Notes: generated by a model from the letters alone, not told the origin. A stretch of 64,000 bases of DNA from Sphaerisporangium fuscum (GCF_018531465.1 NZ_JAHDTF010000040.1:42227-106226), one strand, 5' to 3'. Counted from the first letter of the stretch, positions 44,769 to 53,610 are shown. Translations and numbers: made by a program.

Positions 44769-45332
44769 TCAGTCCTTGTTCGAGTGCCGCCAGTCCCGGA
44801 CGGCGTCACGGATCTTGTCGAACACGGCCACCGGCGGCCCGACCAGCATGTTCGCGACGGCCGACTCACCGGCCCCCGGGTGCGGCCGGGTCGGCGAGAT
44901 CGCCTCGGCCGCTCTGACGGCGCCCGCCATCCGGCGGAGCTTCTCCGGCGACAGCTCCTGGCGCAGCCGCGGGAACTCCTCCTGCTCCTCGTGGGTGGCG
45001 TGTTCGAGGACCGCCTTCGCCAGCGTGGCGCACCTGGCGTCGAACTCCGGGTGGTCCACGCCGAGGTCGTACAGCTCGGAGAGAGCGTGCTTGGCCTCGT
45101 CCTCCTCGTGCAGGCGGGCCTCGACGACCCGCTCGCCCCCGTTCGACCGCGCCGCGGGGTGGACGACCTGCTCCTCCGCGCTCTCGTGGACCGCCAGCAG
45201 CCGGACCAGGTCGTCGAACAGCTCGCGCTTCCGGTCGCCCCGCGCGGTGGTGAGGTCCGCGAACATGGCCTTGATCTGCTCGTGCTGTGCCAGCAACAGG
45301 TCGATGACGTCCTTCTCGTGCGTCGTGGTCAC
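44769..45332 (-). CDS. Hemerythrin HHE domain protein
   Basis: This 187-residue cytosolic protein has the four-helix hemerythrin-like fold with the expected His/Glu ligands: LLLAQHEQIKAMF (helix 1), LLAVHESAEEQVVHP (helix 2), ARLHEEDEAKHAL (helix 3) and LEHATHEEQEEFP (helix 4). Such proteins bind a di-iron centre and may sense or store O2, NO or iron. I use the GTG at 45332 because GAAAGGG lies 8 nt upstream; a longer frame begins at another GTG (45341) with no spacing. A 60-residue C-terminal tail (ISPTRPHPGAGESAVANMLVGPPVAVFDKIRDAVRDW) is present in many actinobacterial homologues. Its neighbours do not suggest a partner. Confidence 0.87.
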   Translation of the reverse strand: MTTTHEKDVIDLLLAQHEQIKAMFADLTTARGDRKRELFDDLVRLLAVHESAEEQVVHPAARSNGGERVVEARLHEEDEAKHALSELYDLGVDHPEFDARCATLAKAVLEHATHEEQEEFPRLRQELSPEKLRRMAGAVRAAEAISPTRPHPGAGESAVANMLVGPPVAVFDKIRDAVRDWRHSNKD

Positions 45333-45460
45333 TGTCGTCACCCTTTCGACTCGGAGATCTGGCCGCCTGCCCCGCGACGGGCCCGCTACACCCGAAGGGC
45401 GGAGTTCGGCCACCCAGCAGGAGGACAAAGGTGGCGTGGCGGAAGTTCCGGCACGGGCCA

Positions 45461-45964
45461 CTACGGGGCGGCCGTCAAGTAGGCCCAGACGCCGTGCCCG
45501 TCCTCGGGAGTGCCCTGCGCGCCGAGCCGGTCGGCGACGGCGGCGACGATCGCGAGACCTCGTCCGTTCTCCTCGTACGAGAGCCCCTGCCCGCCGCCGT
45601 CCCCGAGCCGTGGGACACCTTCTCCCCCCTGGTCGTACACCGTGATCAGCACGCTCGTGCCGGCCGAGGTCGTGAAGAAGCTCACCTCCACCGTGAAGTG
45701 ACCGCCCGAGGTCCCGCTGCGGGTGTGGCGGACGGCGTTGCCTACCAGCTCACCGGCGACCAGCTCGGCGTCGTCGGCGAAAGAGGTGCCGTCGAGCAGG
45801 AAGCGGACGAACCTCCTGGCTTCCGACGCCCGGTCCGGCGTACCGGGGAAGACACGCCGCCAGAGGAGCATCTCGGCACCCGGCCGCACGGCCCCGGCGG
45901 CCGGTGCGAACGTCAGGGGACCGGCGGCGAGACGGACCTCGCCGTCCCAGGAGTGAAAAGGCAT
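45461..45964 (-). CDS. RsbW/BldB-associated type HATPase anti-sigma regulator
   Basis: This is a small histidine-kinase-like ATPase protein of about 167 residues. The N-box is AELVAGELVGNAVRHT, the G1 box is VYDQGGEGVPRL and the G2 region is ENGRGLAIVAAVADRLG. There is no sensor or dimerisation domain, so it is an anti-sigma-type or regulatory kinase like those found next to XRE/DUF397 genes in streptomycetes. The start is uncertain: ATG 45964, GTG 45970 or an internal ATG at about 45868 (MLLWRRVFPG), which many homologues resemble. It is divergent from the TPR regulator at 46201, with 236 bp between them. Confidence 0.8.
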   Translation of the reverse strand: MPFHSWDGEVRLAAGPLTFAPAAGAVRPGAEMLLWRRVFPGTPDRASEARRFVRFLLDGTSFADDAELVAGELVGNAVRHTRSGTSGGHFTVEVSFFTTSAGTSVLITVYDQGGEGVPRLGDGGGQGLSYEENGRGLAIVAAVADRLGAQGTPEDGHGVWAYLTAAP

Positions 45965-46200
45965 GGACACAGGCCAGAACGATGGCCGAGGGGCGGAGGG
46001 TGACGGATCCCGCCTTCACGCCGGGAGACCGCCCACGTTCACCACTTCGATGACGTGCCGGAACGCTCCGGACGGCACGATCACCGACTGCCGGTCCCCC
46101 GGACCGGCATCCCAATCCGATGTCATTCTCCGTAGTCGACAAGGTACGCTGCGTGTCAGTTTTTTGACCCGCGTGTTACCTCTTCTGAGGGCGAGGTGCG

Positions 46201-47772
46201 ATGTCCGGCGAGGGGATCCACGTTCTGCTCGAATGCCGTCGGCGCAGCGAGATCCTGCGCGCGAAGGGCTACTCGTACGATCAGATCGCCGAGGTTTTCG
46301 CGATCTACCACGACGTGAGCCCGCTGCGCCTGTACCGCTACGCCTACGGCCGCACCGCCGCCGAGGCCGTGGCGCTGTACAACGACCTCGACCCGGCGGG
46401 CACGGCCGCGCTGCGAGAGTCGCGTCTGTACGACTTCGAGCACTGGCCGCAGCGCGGGATGCGCCCCACCGCGCGAACCATCGCGCTCTTCGCGAAGGTG
46501 TACCGGACCGCCGCGCGCCGGCTGGTGAGCGACGAGGTGTACGCCTCCTACAGTCTGCGCGACCGCGATCTCATCGACCGGACGGATCACCGGCAACGTC
46601 CGTCTCAACGGGCTTCTCGTGTCCCGGCCCCCTTCCCCGGGCATGTCACCATGGGTTCTGAAGCGGCACGCCCTGCGGTCGCCGTCCTCGCCCCCAAGGA
46701 CTGCGCCGCTCTGCTGCGTGCCCTCGCAGCCGAGGAGGCCGATGTGAAGCGTCGCGATCTGCTCTTCGAACTGGCCCTGGCACTCGGCGGCGCGCCCGCC
46801 CTGGTCCTGCTGCGGCATTTGTCCCCGCCCGAGAAGGACCGCCTGCTGACGGCCGTACGAGCCTCCAGCCGGGTGGACGGCGGTGCGGTCGAAGTGATCG
46901 AGAAGCTGACCGCCCGATGCCGCCGTCTGGACGACGAGTTCGGCCCCGACACCGTGCTGCCGATCGTCGAAGGTCAGCGCGGCCTCGTCGCCGACCTCCT
47001 GCACCGCGAAACCCTGCTCCCCGCCCTGCGCGACCGCCTCACCCACGCCTACGCCGAACTCAGCCAACTCGCCGGCTGGCTCCACCACGACTTGATGGAC
47101 CACGCGGGGGCGCGCCTGCGCTACCAAGAAGGCCTCGCCGCCGCCCACGAGGTCCGCGACCCGACGCTCATCTCCTACCTGCACACGTGCCTGGCCAACA
47201 TGTCTCGATATCAAGGGCGTACAGGTGAGGCCCTCGACCACATCTATGCGGCGGAGGGCTGGGCACGCAAAAGCCCCAGCGCACTGCTACGGTCGCTGCA
47301 CGCTGTAGACCTCGCGCGGATCCTCGCGGTGCACGGCAGCACGCGGGACAGTGCGGACGCGCTCGCACAGTCGCGCCATCTGGCCGAGCGGCCGAGAACC
47401 GAGGCGGACCCTTCCTACCTCTACTGGTGGACCGCCAAGGGGGTGGAAAGGCACACGGCGGCCTGCATGCTCGCCTGGGGGCGGCCCGATGACGCCATTC
47501 GAACGGCGGAGCGGGCACTGGCAGGGGACATGCGGAAGTCGGCTCGCGGCAGGACTCTCCTGGAATACGCCGAGGCCCTCATCCAGAAACGCGAGATCCC
47601 GGCGGCGACCGACAAAATACGCGTAGCCGCCCAGATCACCGTCGGGCACAGTTCCGGCCGCCTCGCCGACTCCGTCCGTCAGGCCCGCAGCCGCCTCCAG
47701 CCCTGGTCCGGCAACAAGCACGTCCGCCACCTCGACGAGGAACTCCGCGCCCTCGGCATCGCGACGATCTGA
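46201..47772 (+). CDS. XRE-like regulator with C-terminal TPR-like repeats
   Basis: This 523-residue actinobacterial regulator has an N-terminal helix-turn-helix-like segment (about 15-95, RAKGYSYDQIAEVFAIYHDVSPLRLYRY) that recognises DNA through a variant HTH. A long helical region of TPR-like repeats runs from about residue 280 to 500 (LSQLAGWLHHDLMDHAGARLRYQEGLAAAHEV). Many streptomycete homologues are paired with a small HATPase protein, as here (45461-45964, divergent). GGGCGAGG precedes the ATG. They are thought to control development or stress genes. No ligand is evident. Confidence 0.8.
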   Translation: MSGEGIHVLLECRRRSEILRAKGYSYDQIAEVFAIYHDVSPLRLYRYAYGRTAAEAVALYNDLDPAGTAALRESRLYDFEHWPQRGMRPTARTIALFAKVYRTAARRLVSDEVYASYSLRDRDLIDRTDHRQRPSQRASRVPAPFPGHVTMGSEAARPAVAVLAPKDCAALLRALAAEEADVKRRDLLFELALALGGAPALVLLRHLSPPEKDRLLTAVRASSRVDGGAVEVIEKLTARCRRLDDEFGPDTVLPIVEGQRGLVADLLHRETLLPALRDRLTHAYAELSQLAGWLHHDLMDHAGARLRYQEGLAAAHEVRDPTLISYLHTCLANMSRYQGRTGEALDHIYAAEGWARKSPSALLRSLHAVDLARILAVHGSTRDSADALAQSRHLAERPRTEADPSYLYWWTAKGVERHTAACMLAWGRPDDAIRTAERALAGDMRKSARGRTLLEYAEALIQKREIPAATDKIRVAAQITVGHSSGRLADSVRQARSRLQPWSGNKHVRHLDEELRALGIATI

Positions 47773-48070
47773 AAGCGGCGAACGCGGATCGTGCGAGATC
47801 ATCCGTCCTGGTGCCGGGAGTAGTCCGCGCGGCGGATTCCCGTTCGCCCGGCAGGGGGACGACCGGGTGCGGCCTTCGCGGACACCATCTGATCAGCATC
47901 CCCTGCGGCCGCCGTCGCCGGCGGGCGTACGCGATGCGCGGGGGCGGGATCAGCGCGCGACCGGTCGAGTATTCCGGACCTTCGCATCGCGGGGAGGCAC
48001 GAGCCGTGGAAACCCACGTGCTCTCCACCCTGACCGACGAAGTCGGAAACGAAAGCCGAAGGACACGCAC

Positions 48071-48646
48071 ATGCGCAAGAAGGCGTTAACCACCGGGATC
48101 GTCACGGCCGCCCTGGCGGCCCTCGCCACCGCCCCCGCCGTGGCCATGGCTCCCGCCGCCATGGCGGCGACGGTCAAGATCCAGCTCGCCACCACCTCGA
48201 CCGTCAAGGAGGCGTCCGGGGCCCGGTTCACCTGTCCGGGCGACCAGGTGCTGACCGGCCGGTCGCACAGCGGCGACGAGAACGGCTACACGACGTACTA
48301 CTGCAGCAAGATCCTCATCGACGACGTACCGGTCCAGGTCACGACCGGAAGCTGGAGCCCCAGCCAGCGGGAAAGCGCCTCGCTCTACGAAACCGCCGCC
48401 GACCAGGCCCTCGTCGGCAGGTGGCATTCGGGGGACGAGAACGGCTCCACCCAGTACCTCCCCGGCTCGCTCTCGTGGCAGGGCCGCCCGGTGCATCTGA
48501 TCACCCGTCTGTGGACCTCGACCATGAAGGAGAGCAGCCACAGCTCGCGGGCGGGCTCCTTCCAGGTGATGACCGGCAGGTGGCACTCCGGGGACGAGAA
48601 CGGCTCCACCCAGTACCAGTACGCCTACGTCACGATCGACGGCTGA
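48071..48646 (+). CDS. Secreted protein with three GRWHSGDENG repeats
   Basis: This 191-residue protein has a Sec signal (about 1-32, ending AAMAA). The mature part contains three repeats of about 50-55 residues, each centred on V-[LM]-[TV]-G-R-x-H-S-G-D-E-N-G-x-T-x-Y: LTGRSHSGDENGYTTYY, LVGRWHSGDENGSTQYL and MTGRWHSGDENGSTQYQ. The first repeat contains the only two cysteines. The D-E-N-G core could bind calcium or form a turn, but I know no assigned function. GAAGGACACGCAC precedes the ATG. It stands alone and is followed by a perfect terminator hairpin. The repeats differ little in nucleotide sequence, suggesting recent duplication. Confidence 0.72.
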   Translation: MRKKALTTGIVTAALAALATAPAVAMAPAAMAATVKIQLATTSTVKEASGARFTCPGDQVLTGRSHSGDENGYTTYYCSKILIDDVPVQVTTGSWSPSQRESASLYETAADQALVGRWHSGDENGSTQYLPGSLSWQGRPVHLITRLWTSTMKESSHSSRAGSFQVMTGRWHSGDENGSTQYQYAYVTIDG

Positions 48647-48716
48647 GGCCTTCCGCCTCTCACTCCCGGGTCATCGCCCGCCGCAGGTAGGGCGCGGACC
48701 GGGAAGCACGTGCTCC

Positions 48717-48746
48717 ACGCCTTCCGGCCCATCGGCCGGAAGGCGT
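48717..48746. terminator. Perfect 13-bp hairpin between convergent genes
   Basis: ACGCCTTCCGGCC (48717-48729), loop CATC and GGCCGGAAGGCGT (48734-48746) pair completely. It lies between the stop of the repeat protein (48646) and the stop of the FAD monooxygenase (48789), and then a short T-run follows on the plus strand. Confidence 0.82.
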
Positions 48747-48788
48747 CCTTCGTTCCCGCCCGGCCGCACATCGGCGGCCACCCTTTCC

Positions 48789-50330
48789 TCAGAGCAGCGC
48801 CCGGCGCGGTGCGCCGTGGAGTTCGGTCCAGTACTCGGCCACCCGCTCGGCACCGCCGGCCTCGGTCACCAGTCCGACGTACCCGTCGGGGCGGATCAGG
48901 ACGAAGGTGCCGTCCGCCACGTCGTACCCCGCCCGCACGTGCCCGTCGCCGTCCACCACCGCACGCTCGCCGGCCGGGTCCCCCGGCCTGACCACGGTGT
49001 GGGCGCGCAGGGCGGGACCGAACCGGTCGCCGAGCGCCGCGACGGCGCCCCCGTGCGCCGCGCCGAAGGCGAGGAGCGTCCAGTGGGGGCCGCGGAACAG
49101 ATCGAACAGCCGTACCGCCCGCCCGTCGGCCGTGGTGGCGGGCGCGTCGGGCGCGCGGTCGCCCGCCGTCACCGTGCCGGGTTCGGCGCGGTCGTCACGG
49201 GAGAGCGACCCGCCCCGGTAGTTCAGCGTCAGTCCGTACAGCTCGGCGCCGCGCACGTGCGCGTCGTCGTCGCCGCGCCGGTGCTTCTCCAGCAGCTTCG
49301 TGCTGAGATCCAGCGCGAGGCGCGCGGCCGCCATCCGCTCGGGTTCGTAGCTGTCCAGGAGGCGGGCAGGCGCTCCGGCCAGCGTGGCGGCGAGTTTCCA
49401 GCCGAGGTTGTAGCCGTCCTGGATGCCGGTGTTCATGCCCTGGCCGCCCGTCGGCGGATGGACGTGCCCGGCGTCACCGGCCAGGAGGACGCGACCGTCC
49501 CGGAAGCGTTCGGCCAGCCGCGTGTTGGCCCGCCAGACGGTGTGCCAGGTCACCTCGCGCACGAGGATGTCCTGTCTGCCGGACGCCTCGGTGACCTGTC
49601 GCTGCAGGTGGTCGCGGATCGGCTCGTCCGGGTCCTCCGGCGGCCGGGCGACCACCACGAACAGTTCGGTCCCGGCCAGCGGCATGATCGAGACTCCGCT
49701 GTCGCCGACGGGCCAGATCCGGCCGTGGTCACGGCCGACCCCGTCCACCCGCGCGTCCGCGAACAGCATGGTGGTGTTCTCGTCGGTCTCGCCGGGGAAG
49801 GCGATGCCGAGCCGCTTACGCACCGTGCTGCGCCCGCCGTCCGCGCCCACCAGGTATCGGGCGCGGACGGTCTCGGTCCTCCCGCCCGCGACCAGGGTCG
49901 CGGTCACGCCGTCGGGATCCTGGGTGAAGCCGGTCAGCTCAGTCGACGGTTCGACCCGCACGCCGAGCCGGGCGAGCCGTTCGCGGAGGATCTCCTCGGT
50001 GCGGAACTGGGGCACGAACCAGGGGTTCGGATACGGCACGGACGGGGTCGGCTCGGTGGGCTCGGTCATCCGTCCCTCCCAGACGACCTTGTCGCCCTGG
50101 TAGGCGCGCATCAGGATCCCGAGGTCGCCGGCGGCCAGGATCGCGTCGATCACCCCCAGGTCGGCGAGGACCTCCATCGTCCTCGGCTGGATGCCGTCGG
50201 CGCGCGACCCGCCGAAGAAGCGGTCCGCGCGGTCGACGACGCGTAAGCCGACGCCGCGCACCGCGAGTTCGCAGGCCACGGTCAACCCGGTCGGACCGGC
50301 ACCGATGATCAACACTTCGACGTCCGTCAT
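48789..50330 (-). CDS. FAD-dependent aromatic monooxygenase (PHBH/RdmE-like)
   Basis: This 513-residue class A flavoprotein hydroxylase has the FAD-binding GxGxxG in VLIIGAGPTGLTVA, the DG motif ARYLVGADGGRS and the GD motif RVLLAGDAGHVHPPTGGQGMN. The C-terminal thioredoxin-like domain (about 400-513) is typical of phenol hydroxylase and of polyketide-modifying enzymes such as RdmE or PgaE. GGGAGGGCGTC precedes the ATG. It is divergent from a TetR regulator, and three dyads lie in the 82-bp gap, so it is probably an inducible enzyme for detoxifying or using an aromatic compound. The substrate is unknown. Confidence 0.93.
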   Translation of the reverse strand: MTDVEVLIIGAGPTGLTVACELAVRGVGLRVVDRADRFFGGSRADGIQPRTMEVLADLGVIDAILAAGDLGILMRAYQGDKVVWEGRMTEPTEPTPSVPYPNPWFVPQFRTEEILRERLARLGVRVEPSTELTGFTQDPDGVTATLVAGGRTETVRARYLVGADGGRSTVRKRLGIAFPGETDENTTMLFADARVDGVGRDHGRIWPVGDSGVSIMPLAGTELFVVVARPPEDPDEPIRDHLQRQVTEASGRQDILVREVTWHTVWRANTRLAERFRDGRVLLAGDAGHVHPPTGGQGMNTGIQDGYNLGWKLAATLAGAPARLLDSYEPERMAAARLALDLSTKLLEKHRRGDDDAHVRGAELYGLTLNYRGGSLSRDDRAEPGTVTAGDRAPDAPATTADGRAVRLFDLFRGPHWTLLAFGAAHGGAVAALGDRFGPALRAHTVVRPGDPAGERAVVDGDGHVRAGYDVADGTFVLIRPDGYVGLVTEAGGAERVAEYWTELHGAPRRALL

Positions 50331-50354
50331 GACGCCCTCCCCAAAAGCTTGCTG

Positions 50355-50410
50355 GTACGACGTACGATTCTTTGGTACGGCGTACCAACAACGCTAACGG
50401 TACAGTGTAC
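50355..50410. promoter_or_regulatory. Three GTAC-R-N-Y-GTAC operator dyads
   Basis: Three copies of an 11-bp dyad lie between the divergent monooxygenase and TetR genes: GTACG-A-CGTAC (50355-50365), GTACG-G-CGTAC (50375-50385, extended to a 17-bp perfect palindrome TTGGTACG-G-CGTACCAA) and GTACA-G-TGTAC (50400-50410). Centres are 20 and 25 bp apart. The third covers the TACAGT -10 box (50401-50406) of the TetR gene and ends 2 nt before its ATG, which suits autorepression. Confidence 0.75.
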
Positions 50411-50412
50411 GA

Positions 50413-51180
50413 ATGGCAAGTGCTGAGGACTCGCCGCTGATCTGGGCCCGGCCGGAGCCCGGCACCCGCCGGCCGAAGTTCACCCGAGACCAGATCGCGT
50501 CGACCGCCCTGAGGATCGCGGACGCCGAGGGATTCGCCGCCGTGTCGATGCGCCGGATCGCCGCCGAACTGGGCGCCGGCACCATGACGCTCTACTACTA
50601 CGTCCGCACGAAGGACGAGCTGGTCGCGCTGATGGACGACGCGATCATGGCCGAGGTGCTGATCCCGGCCGAGGAGTTCCCGGCGAACTGGTACGACGCG
50701 CTCACCGAAATCGCGCTGCGCACCTGGGACGCGCTCGTACGCCACCCCTGGGCACTGCACTCCCTGCAGGGCGCGCAGGCCGGCCCCAACGCCATGCGGC
50801 ACTTCGAGCAGTCACTGGCCGCGCTCGCCGGCACCGGCCTGGACGCGCCCGGCAAGTTCGCCCTGATCTCCATGGTGGACGACTTCGTGCACGGCAACGC
50901 GCTGCGCTCGGCCGAGATGCGTTCCACACGCGAGAGCGCCCAGGACGGGCCGGCCGGCGAGGACGACGAGGCCTTCGAGGCGGCCGTCCGCTTCGCGCGG
51001 GCCCAGATGGCGACCGGAGAGCTCCCGCACACCCAGGCGCTGTTCGGCGACGAGGATCCACGCACCGCGTTCCCCCGCCTCGTGGGCGACCTGCCCGAAC
51101 GCGACCGCTTCCGCCAAGGCCTGTCGATCCTCCTGGACGGCGCCGCGACCAGGATGAACCTCACCCCACCCGCACACTGA
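50413..51180 (+). CDS. TetR family repressor with TetR_C-type ligand domain
   Basis: This 255-residue regulator has an N-terminal HTH (FTRDQIASTALRIADAEGFAAVSMRRIAAELGAGTMTLYYYVRTKDEL in the standard TetR order) and a C-terminal domain of the tetracyclin-repressor-like class (ALTEIALRTWDALVRHPWALHSLQG). The start ATG 50413 is preceded by TACAGT with 6 nt between, so the mRNA is probably leaderless. Its likely targets are itself and the divergent FAD monooxygenase, through the three dyads. The ligand is likely an aromatic molecule, possibly the enzyme substrate. Confidence 0.92.
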   Translation: MASAEDSPLIWARPEPGTRRPKFTRDQIASTALRIADAEGFAAVSMRRIAAELGAGTMTLYYYVRTKDELVALMDDAIMAEVLIPAEEFPANWYDALTEIALRTWDALVRHPWALHSLQGAQAGPNAMRHFEQSLAALAGTGLDAPGKFALISMVDDFVHGNALRSAEMRSTRESAQDGPAGEDDEAFEAAVRFARAQMATGELPHTQALFGDEDPRTAFPRLVGDLPERDRFRQGLSILLDGAATRMNLTPPAH

Positions 51181-51245
51181 CCGCGCACCGAGTGCCCAGC
51201 CCAGATCACTTTTCGCAATCGCCTGATGACGTTCAGCACTCACGT

Positions 51246-51261
51246 ATAGCATCAATGCTAT
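51246..51261. promoter_or_regulatory. Inverted repeat ATAGCAT-CA-ATGCTAT over the toxin start codon
   Basis: This 16-bp perfect inverted repeat has 7-bp arms and overlaps the start codon of the toxin gene (ATG at 51260) and a TATAGC -10 box (51245-51250). Its position is that of an autoregulatory operator for the HTH antitoxin encoded downstream. Confidence 0.65.
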
Positions 51262-51613
51262 GAGCTGGGGTACCGTAGAGCTTGAACCAGAGGTGAGGGA
51301 GTGGCTCGAAGGTCTGCCTTCGGCGCTGTTCGCGAGAGTGGTCTTCTATGTTGACTTGCTGGCGGCAGAAGGCCCACTGCTGGGCGAGCCGTACACGCGA
51401 CAACTCGATGGCAAGCTACGCGAGCTGCGCTTTTATCTGGACGACAAGGCCACTCGCGTGACCCATTGGATCGCACCCGAACGGCGGATCGTACTTCTGA
51501 CAGTGTTCAGGAAGACACGGCCTCGGGAGGAGCGCGAGATCGAACGTGCCAGGCGGGCGTTGCGCCGTTGCATTCAGCAGGCCCACACGCCCGATGAGGA
51601 GGAAGCGGTATGA
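51260..51613 (+). CDS. higB: HigB/RelE-type toxin
   Basis: This 117-residue protein is of the phage-derived Gp49-like/HigB branch of the RelE superfamily. Visible features are an N-terminal helix pair (VREWLEGLPSALFARVVFYVDLLAAEG), a strand KLRELRFYLDDKATRVTHWI and VLLTVFRKTRPREEREIERARRAL, with the basic Lys/Arg residues used for mRNA cleavage on the ribosome. It lies before its antitoxin, as in HigBA systems, and overlaps it by 4 bases (ATGA). The ATG sits in an inverted repeat with a -10 box upstream. The toxin function is inferred from family and gene order. Confidence 0.87.
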   Translation: MSWGTVELEPEVREWLEGLPSALFARVVFYVDLLAAEGPLLGEPYTRQLDGKLRELRFYLDDKATRVTHWIAPERRIVLLTVFRKTRPREEREIERARRALRRCIQQAHTPDEEEAV

Positions 51614-51909
51614 CGGGGCAGTCGGATTGGCGTGAACTCAGAGAGCGCCGGATGGCGGAGCCGGGTGCGGCCGAGGCCTACGAAGCCGCACGTATCGCCT
51701 ACGAACTGGGCAAGACCGTGCGCCAGATGCGCGAGGCACGCGCTTGGAGTCAGAGCGACCTGGCACGCGAGGCCGGCATGACCCAGTCGGCGGTGGCCCG
51801 GTTCGAGGCGGGCGGAACGATTCCGACACTGCCTGTGCTCGAGCGACTGGCGCGCGCGCTGGACGCGGAAGTCGAGGTCCGCCTGACCCCGCGAGCATCG
51901 GCGGCATAA
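51610..51909 (+). CDS. higA: HigA-like XRE antitoxin
   Basis: This 99-residue protein has an N-terminal helical segment that probably binds the toxin (WRELRERRMAEPGAAEAYEAARIAYEL) and a C-terminal XRE helix-turn-helix (VRQMREARAWSQSDLAREAGMTQSAVARFEAGGTIPTLPVLERLARAL). The ATG overlaps the toxin stop. The HTH placement at the C-terminus is typical of HigA-like partners of Gp49-type toxins. It would bind the inverted repeat at 51246-51261 and repress the pair. Confidence 0.88.
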   Translation: MTGQSDWRELRERRMAEPGAAEAYEAARIAYELGKTVRQMREARAWSQSDLAREAGMTQSAVARFEAGGTIPTLPVLERLARALDAEVEVRLTPRASAA

Positions 51910-52028
51910 GCCTTCTGCTCGCGTGCCCCTTCGAGGTCACACGGGAATCATCGGCCTCGCCGTGGTTGCCGACGCTGCCGCTTTGGGAAGCGTAGAGAAG
52001 ACACAGCCCGAGCGGAGCGAGGTCCTTT

Positions 52029-53594
52029 TCAGATGCCGCGCATGCGCAGCACGTGGAGGGCGAGGGTCAGGTTGAGGCGGAGGTGGGCGTCCTCGGTGAA
52101 GTTGCCCAGCATGCGTTCGAGCTTGCCGATGCGGTAGCGCAGCGTGTTGTAGTGGAAGTGCAGGCGGCGGGCGGTCTCGGCGACGTTGAGGTTGGTCTCC
52201 AGGAGCACCTGGAGGGTGCGCCGCAGGTCGGCGTTCTCGGCGTCGTCGTCGGCGGCGAGCGGCCCGAGCGTCTCCCGGACGAAGGCGTGCAGCTCGGCCG
52301 TGTCGTTGACCAGCGACAGCAGCCGGTAGACGCCGAGCTGGTCGAAGTGGGCGACGGCGCCGCAGCCGTGCAGCTGGCGGCCGACGCGGGCGGCCTTCAG
52401 GGCCTGCCCGTACGCGTCCGGCAGGAAGTCGGCGCCCTGGGCGACCCTGCTCATGCCGGTGGAGAAGGTCGCCGGGCGGCAGTCGGCGAAGGCGGCGACG
52501 GCGTCCTTGGCCAGGCGCGCCATGTCGGCCTCCGACCCGACGACGGCGACGACCTCGTGGGAGAAGCCCGCGACGGCGCCGCGCGGGTCGTGGCGGCGCA
52601 GGGCGGCGGTCCAGGCGGACAGCAGCCGGTCGGGCGGCACGTCGCACTCGGGATCGATCTCGGCGACGATCACCCCGACGGGCCGTTCGAGGTCCCAGCC
52701 GAAGGCGCGGGCGCGCGCGGCGACCCTCGGCCCGCCCCGGCCGGTGAGCAGGTCGCGCAGGAAGTCGGCGCGGTACTTGCTCTCGACGGCGGCCACCGCC
52801 TCCTGACGGGTCACCACCAGGGCGGCGACGGTGGCGGCACGTTCCAGAATGCCGATGTCGCCGTCCCTCATGGCGGTGGCGGGGCTGTGGGCGACGATGC
52901 GCCCGTGGTGGTGGCCGCCCGCGACCACGGGGACGACGGTGTAGTCGCCGCCGGAGATGGGCGGGGCGGCGCGCAGCGCGACGACGTCGCCGGCGGCCGA
53001 CAGGACGTTCCCGGTGGAGTCGACCACGGCCACGTCGACGTCGAGGAGACCGGCCACCTCGGCCACGACCTCGCGCAGCCCTCCCCCGGCGAGCACGATC
53101 TGCACCAGCGCCCGGTGGGCCTCCTCGGCCCTGGCCAGCATGGCGGCCTGCCGGTTGAGGATGTCGGTGAGCACCTGGTTGAGGATGTCGTCGAACCCGA
53201 CGTCGTTGGGGAGCAGGATGAGGGGGAAGCCGAGGCGGTCGGCCTGTTCCACCATCTCGGCGGGCAGCTCGTCGACGTAGCGGCCGAGCTTGATGCCGAG
53301 CGCCGCGAGGCCCCGCTCGTCGAGGTCGCGCACGAGCGTGCCGAGCGACTGCGGGGTGTTCCGGAGCGGGTAGCCGGTGGTGAGCAGCAGCTCGTGGGGC
53401 TTCACCCAGGCCAGGATGTCGGGCACTTCCATGACGTTGAGCCGCTGGACGATACGGTCGAGACCGCCGCGGCCGCCGATCAGGCGGGCCCCGGCCAGGG
53501 TGGAGACGCCGAGCACCTCGCCCACCGAGACGCCGTGAATGATGGTGCCCGTGGAGGCCAAACGCATCGCCGGGGGTGCTGGGTCCGCTGTCAT
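52029..53594 (-). CDS. pucR: PucR family transcriptional regulator
   Basis: This 521-residue protein has the three-part PucR layout: an N-terminal PucR purine-catabolism domain (about 20-140, VSVGEVLGVSTLAGARLIGG and HELLLTTGYPL), a middle sensor/GGDEF-like region (about 300-420, GVIVAEIDPE) and a C-terminal PucR-type HTH (LLETNLNVAETARRLHFHYNTLRYRIGKLE in part). I choose the ATG at 53594, since the longer frame has no ribosome site. It is divergent from the DUF2877-FdrA-DUF1116 operon, whose AllFGH-like products act in allantoin catabolism, so control of purine nitrogen use is a good inference. Confidence 0.9.
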   Translation of the reverse strand: MTADPAPPAMRLASTGTIIHGVSVGEVLGVSTLAGARLIGGRGGLDRIVQRLNVMEVPDILAWVKPHELLLTTGYPLRNTPQSLGTLVRDLDERGLAALGIKLGRYVDELPAEMVEQADRLGFPLILLPNDVGFDDILNQVLTDILNRQAAMLARAEEAHRALVQIVLAGGGLREVVAEVAGLLDVDVAVVDSTGNVLSAAGDVVALRAAPPISGGDYTVVPVVAGGHHHGRIVAHSPATAMRDGDIGILERAATVAALVVTRQEAVAAVESKYRADFLRDLLTGRGGPRVAARARAFGWDLERPVGVIVAEIDPECDVPPDRLLSAWTAALRRHDPRGAVAGFSHEVVAVVGSEADMARLAKDAVAAFADCRPATFSTGMSRVAQGADFLPDAYGQALKAARVGRQLHGCGAVAHFDQLGVYRLLSLVNDTAELHAFVRETLGPLAADDDAENADLRRTLQVLLETNLNVAETARRLHFHYNTLRYRIGKLERMLGNFTEDAHLRLNLTLALHVLRMRGI

Positions 53595-53610
53595 GCTGAA
53601 GCTCCAGGGT

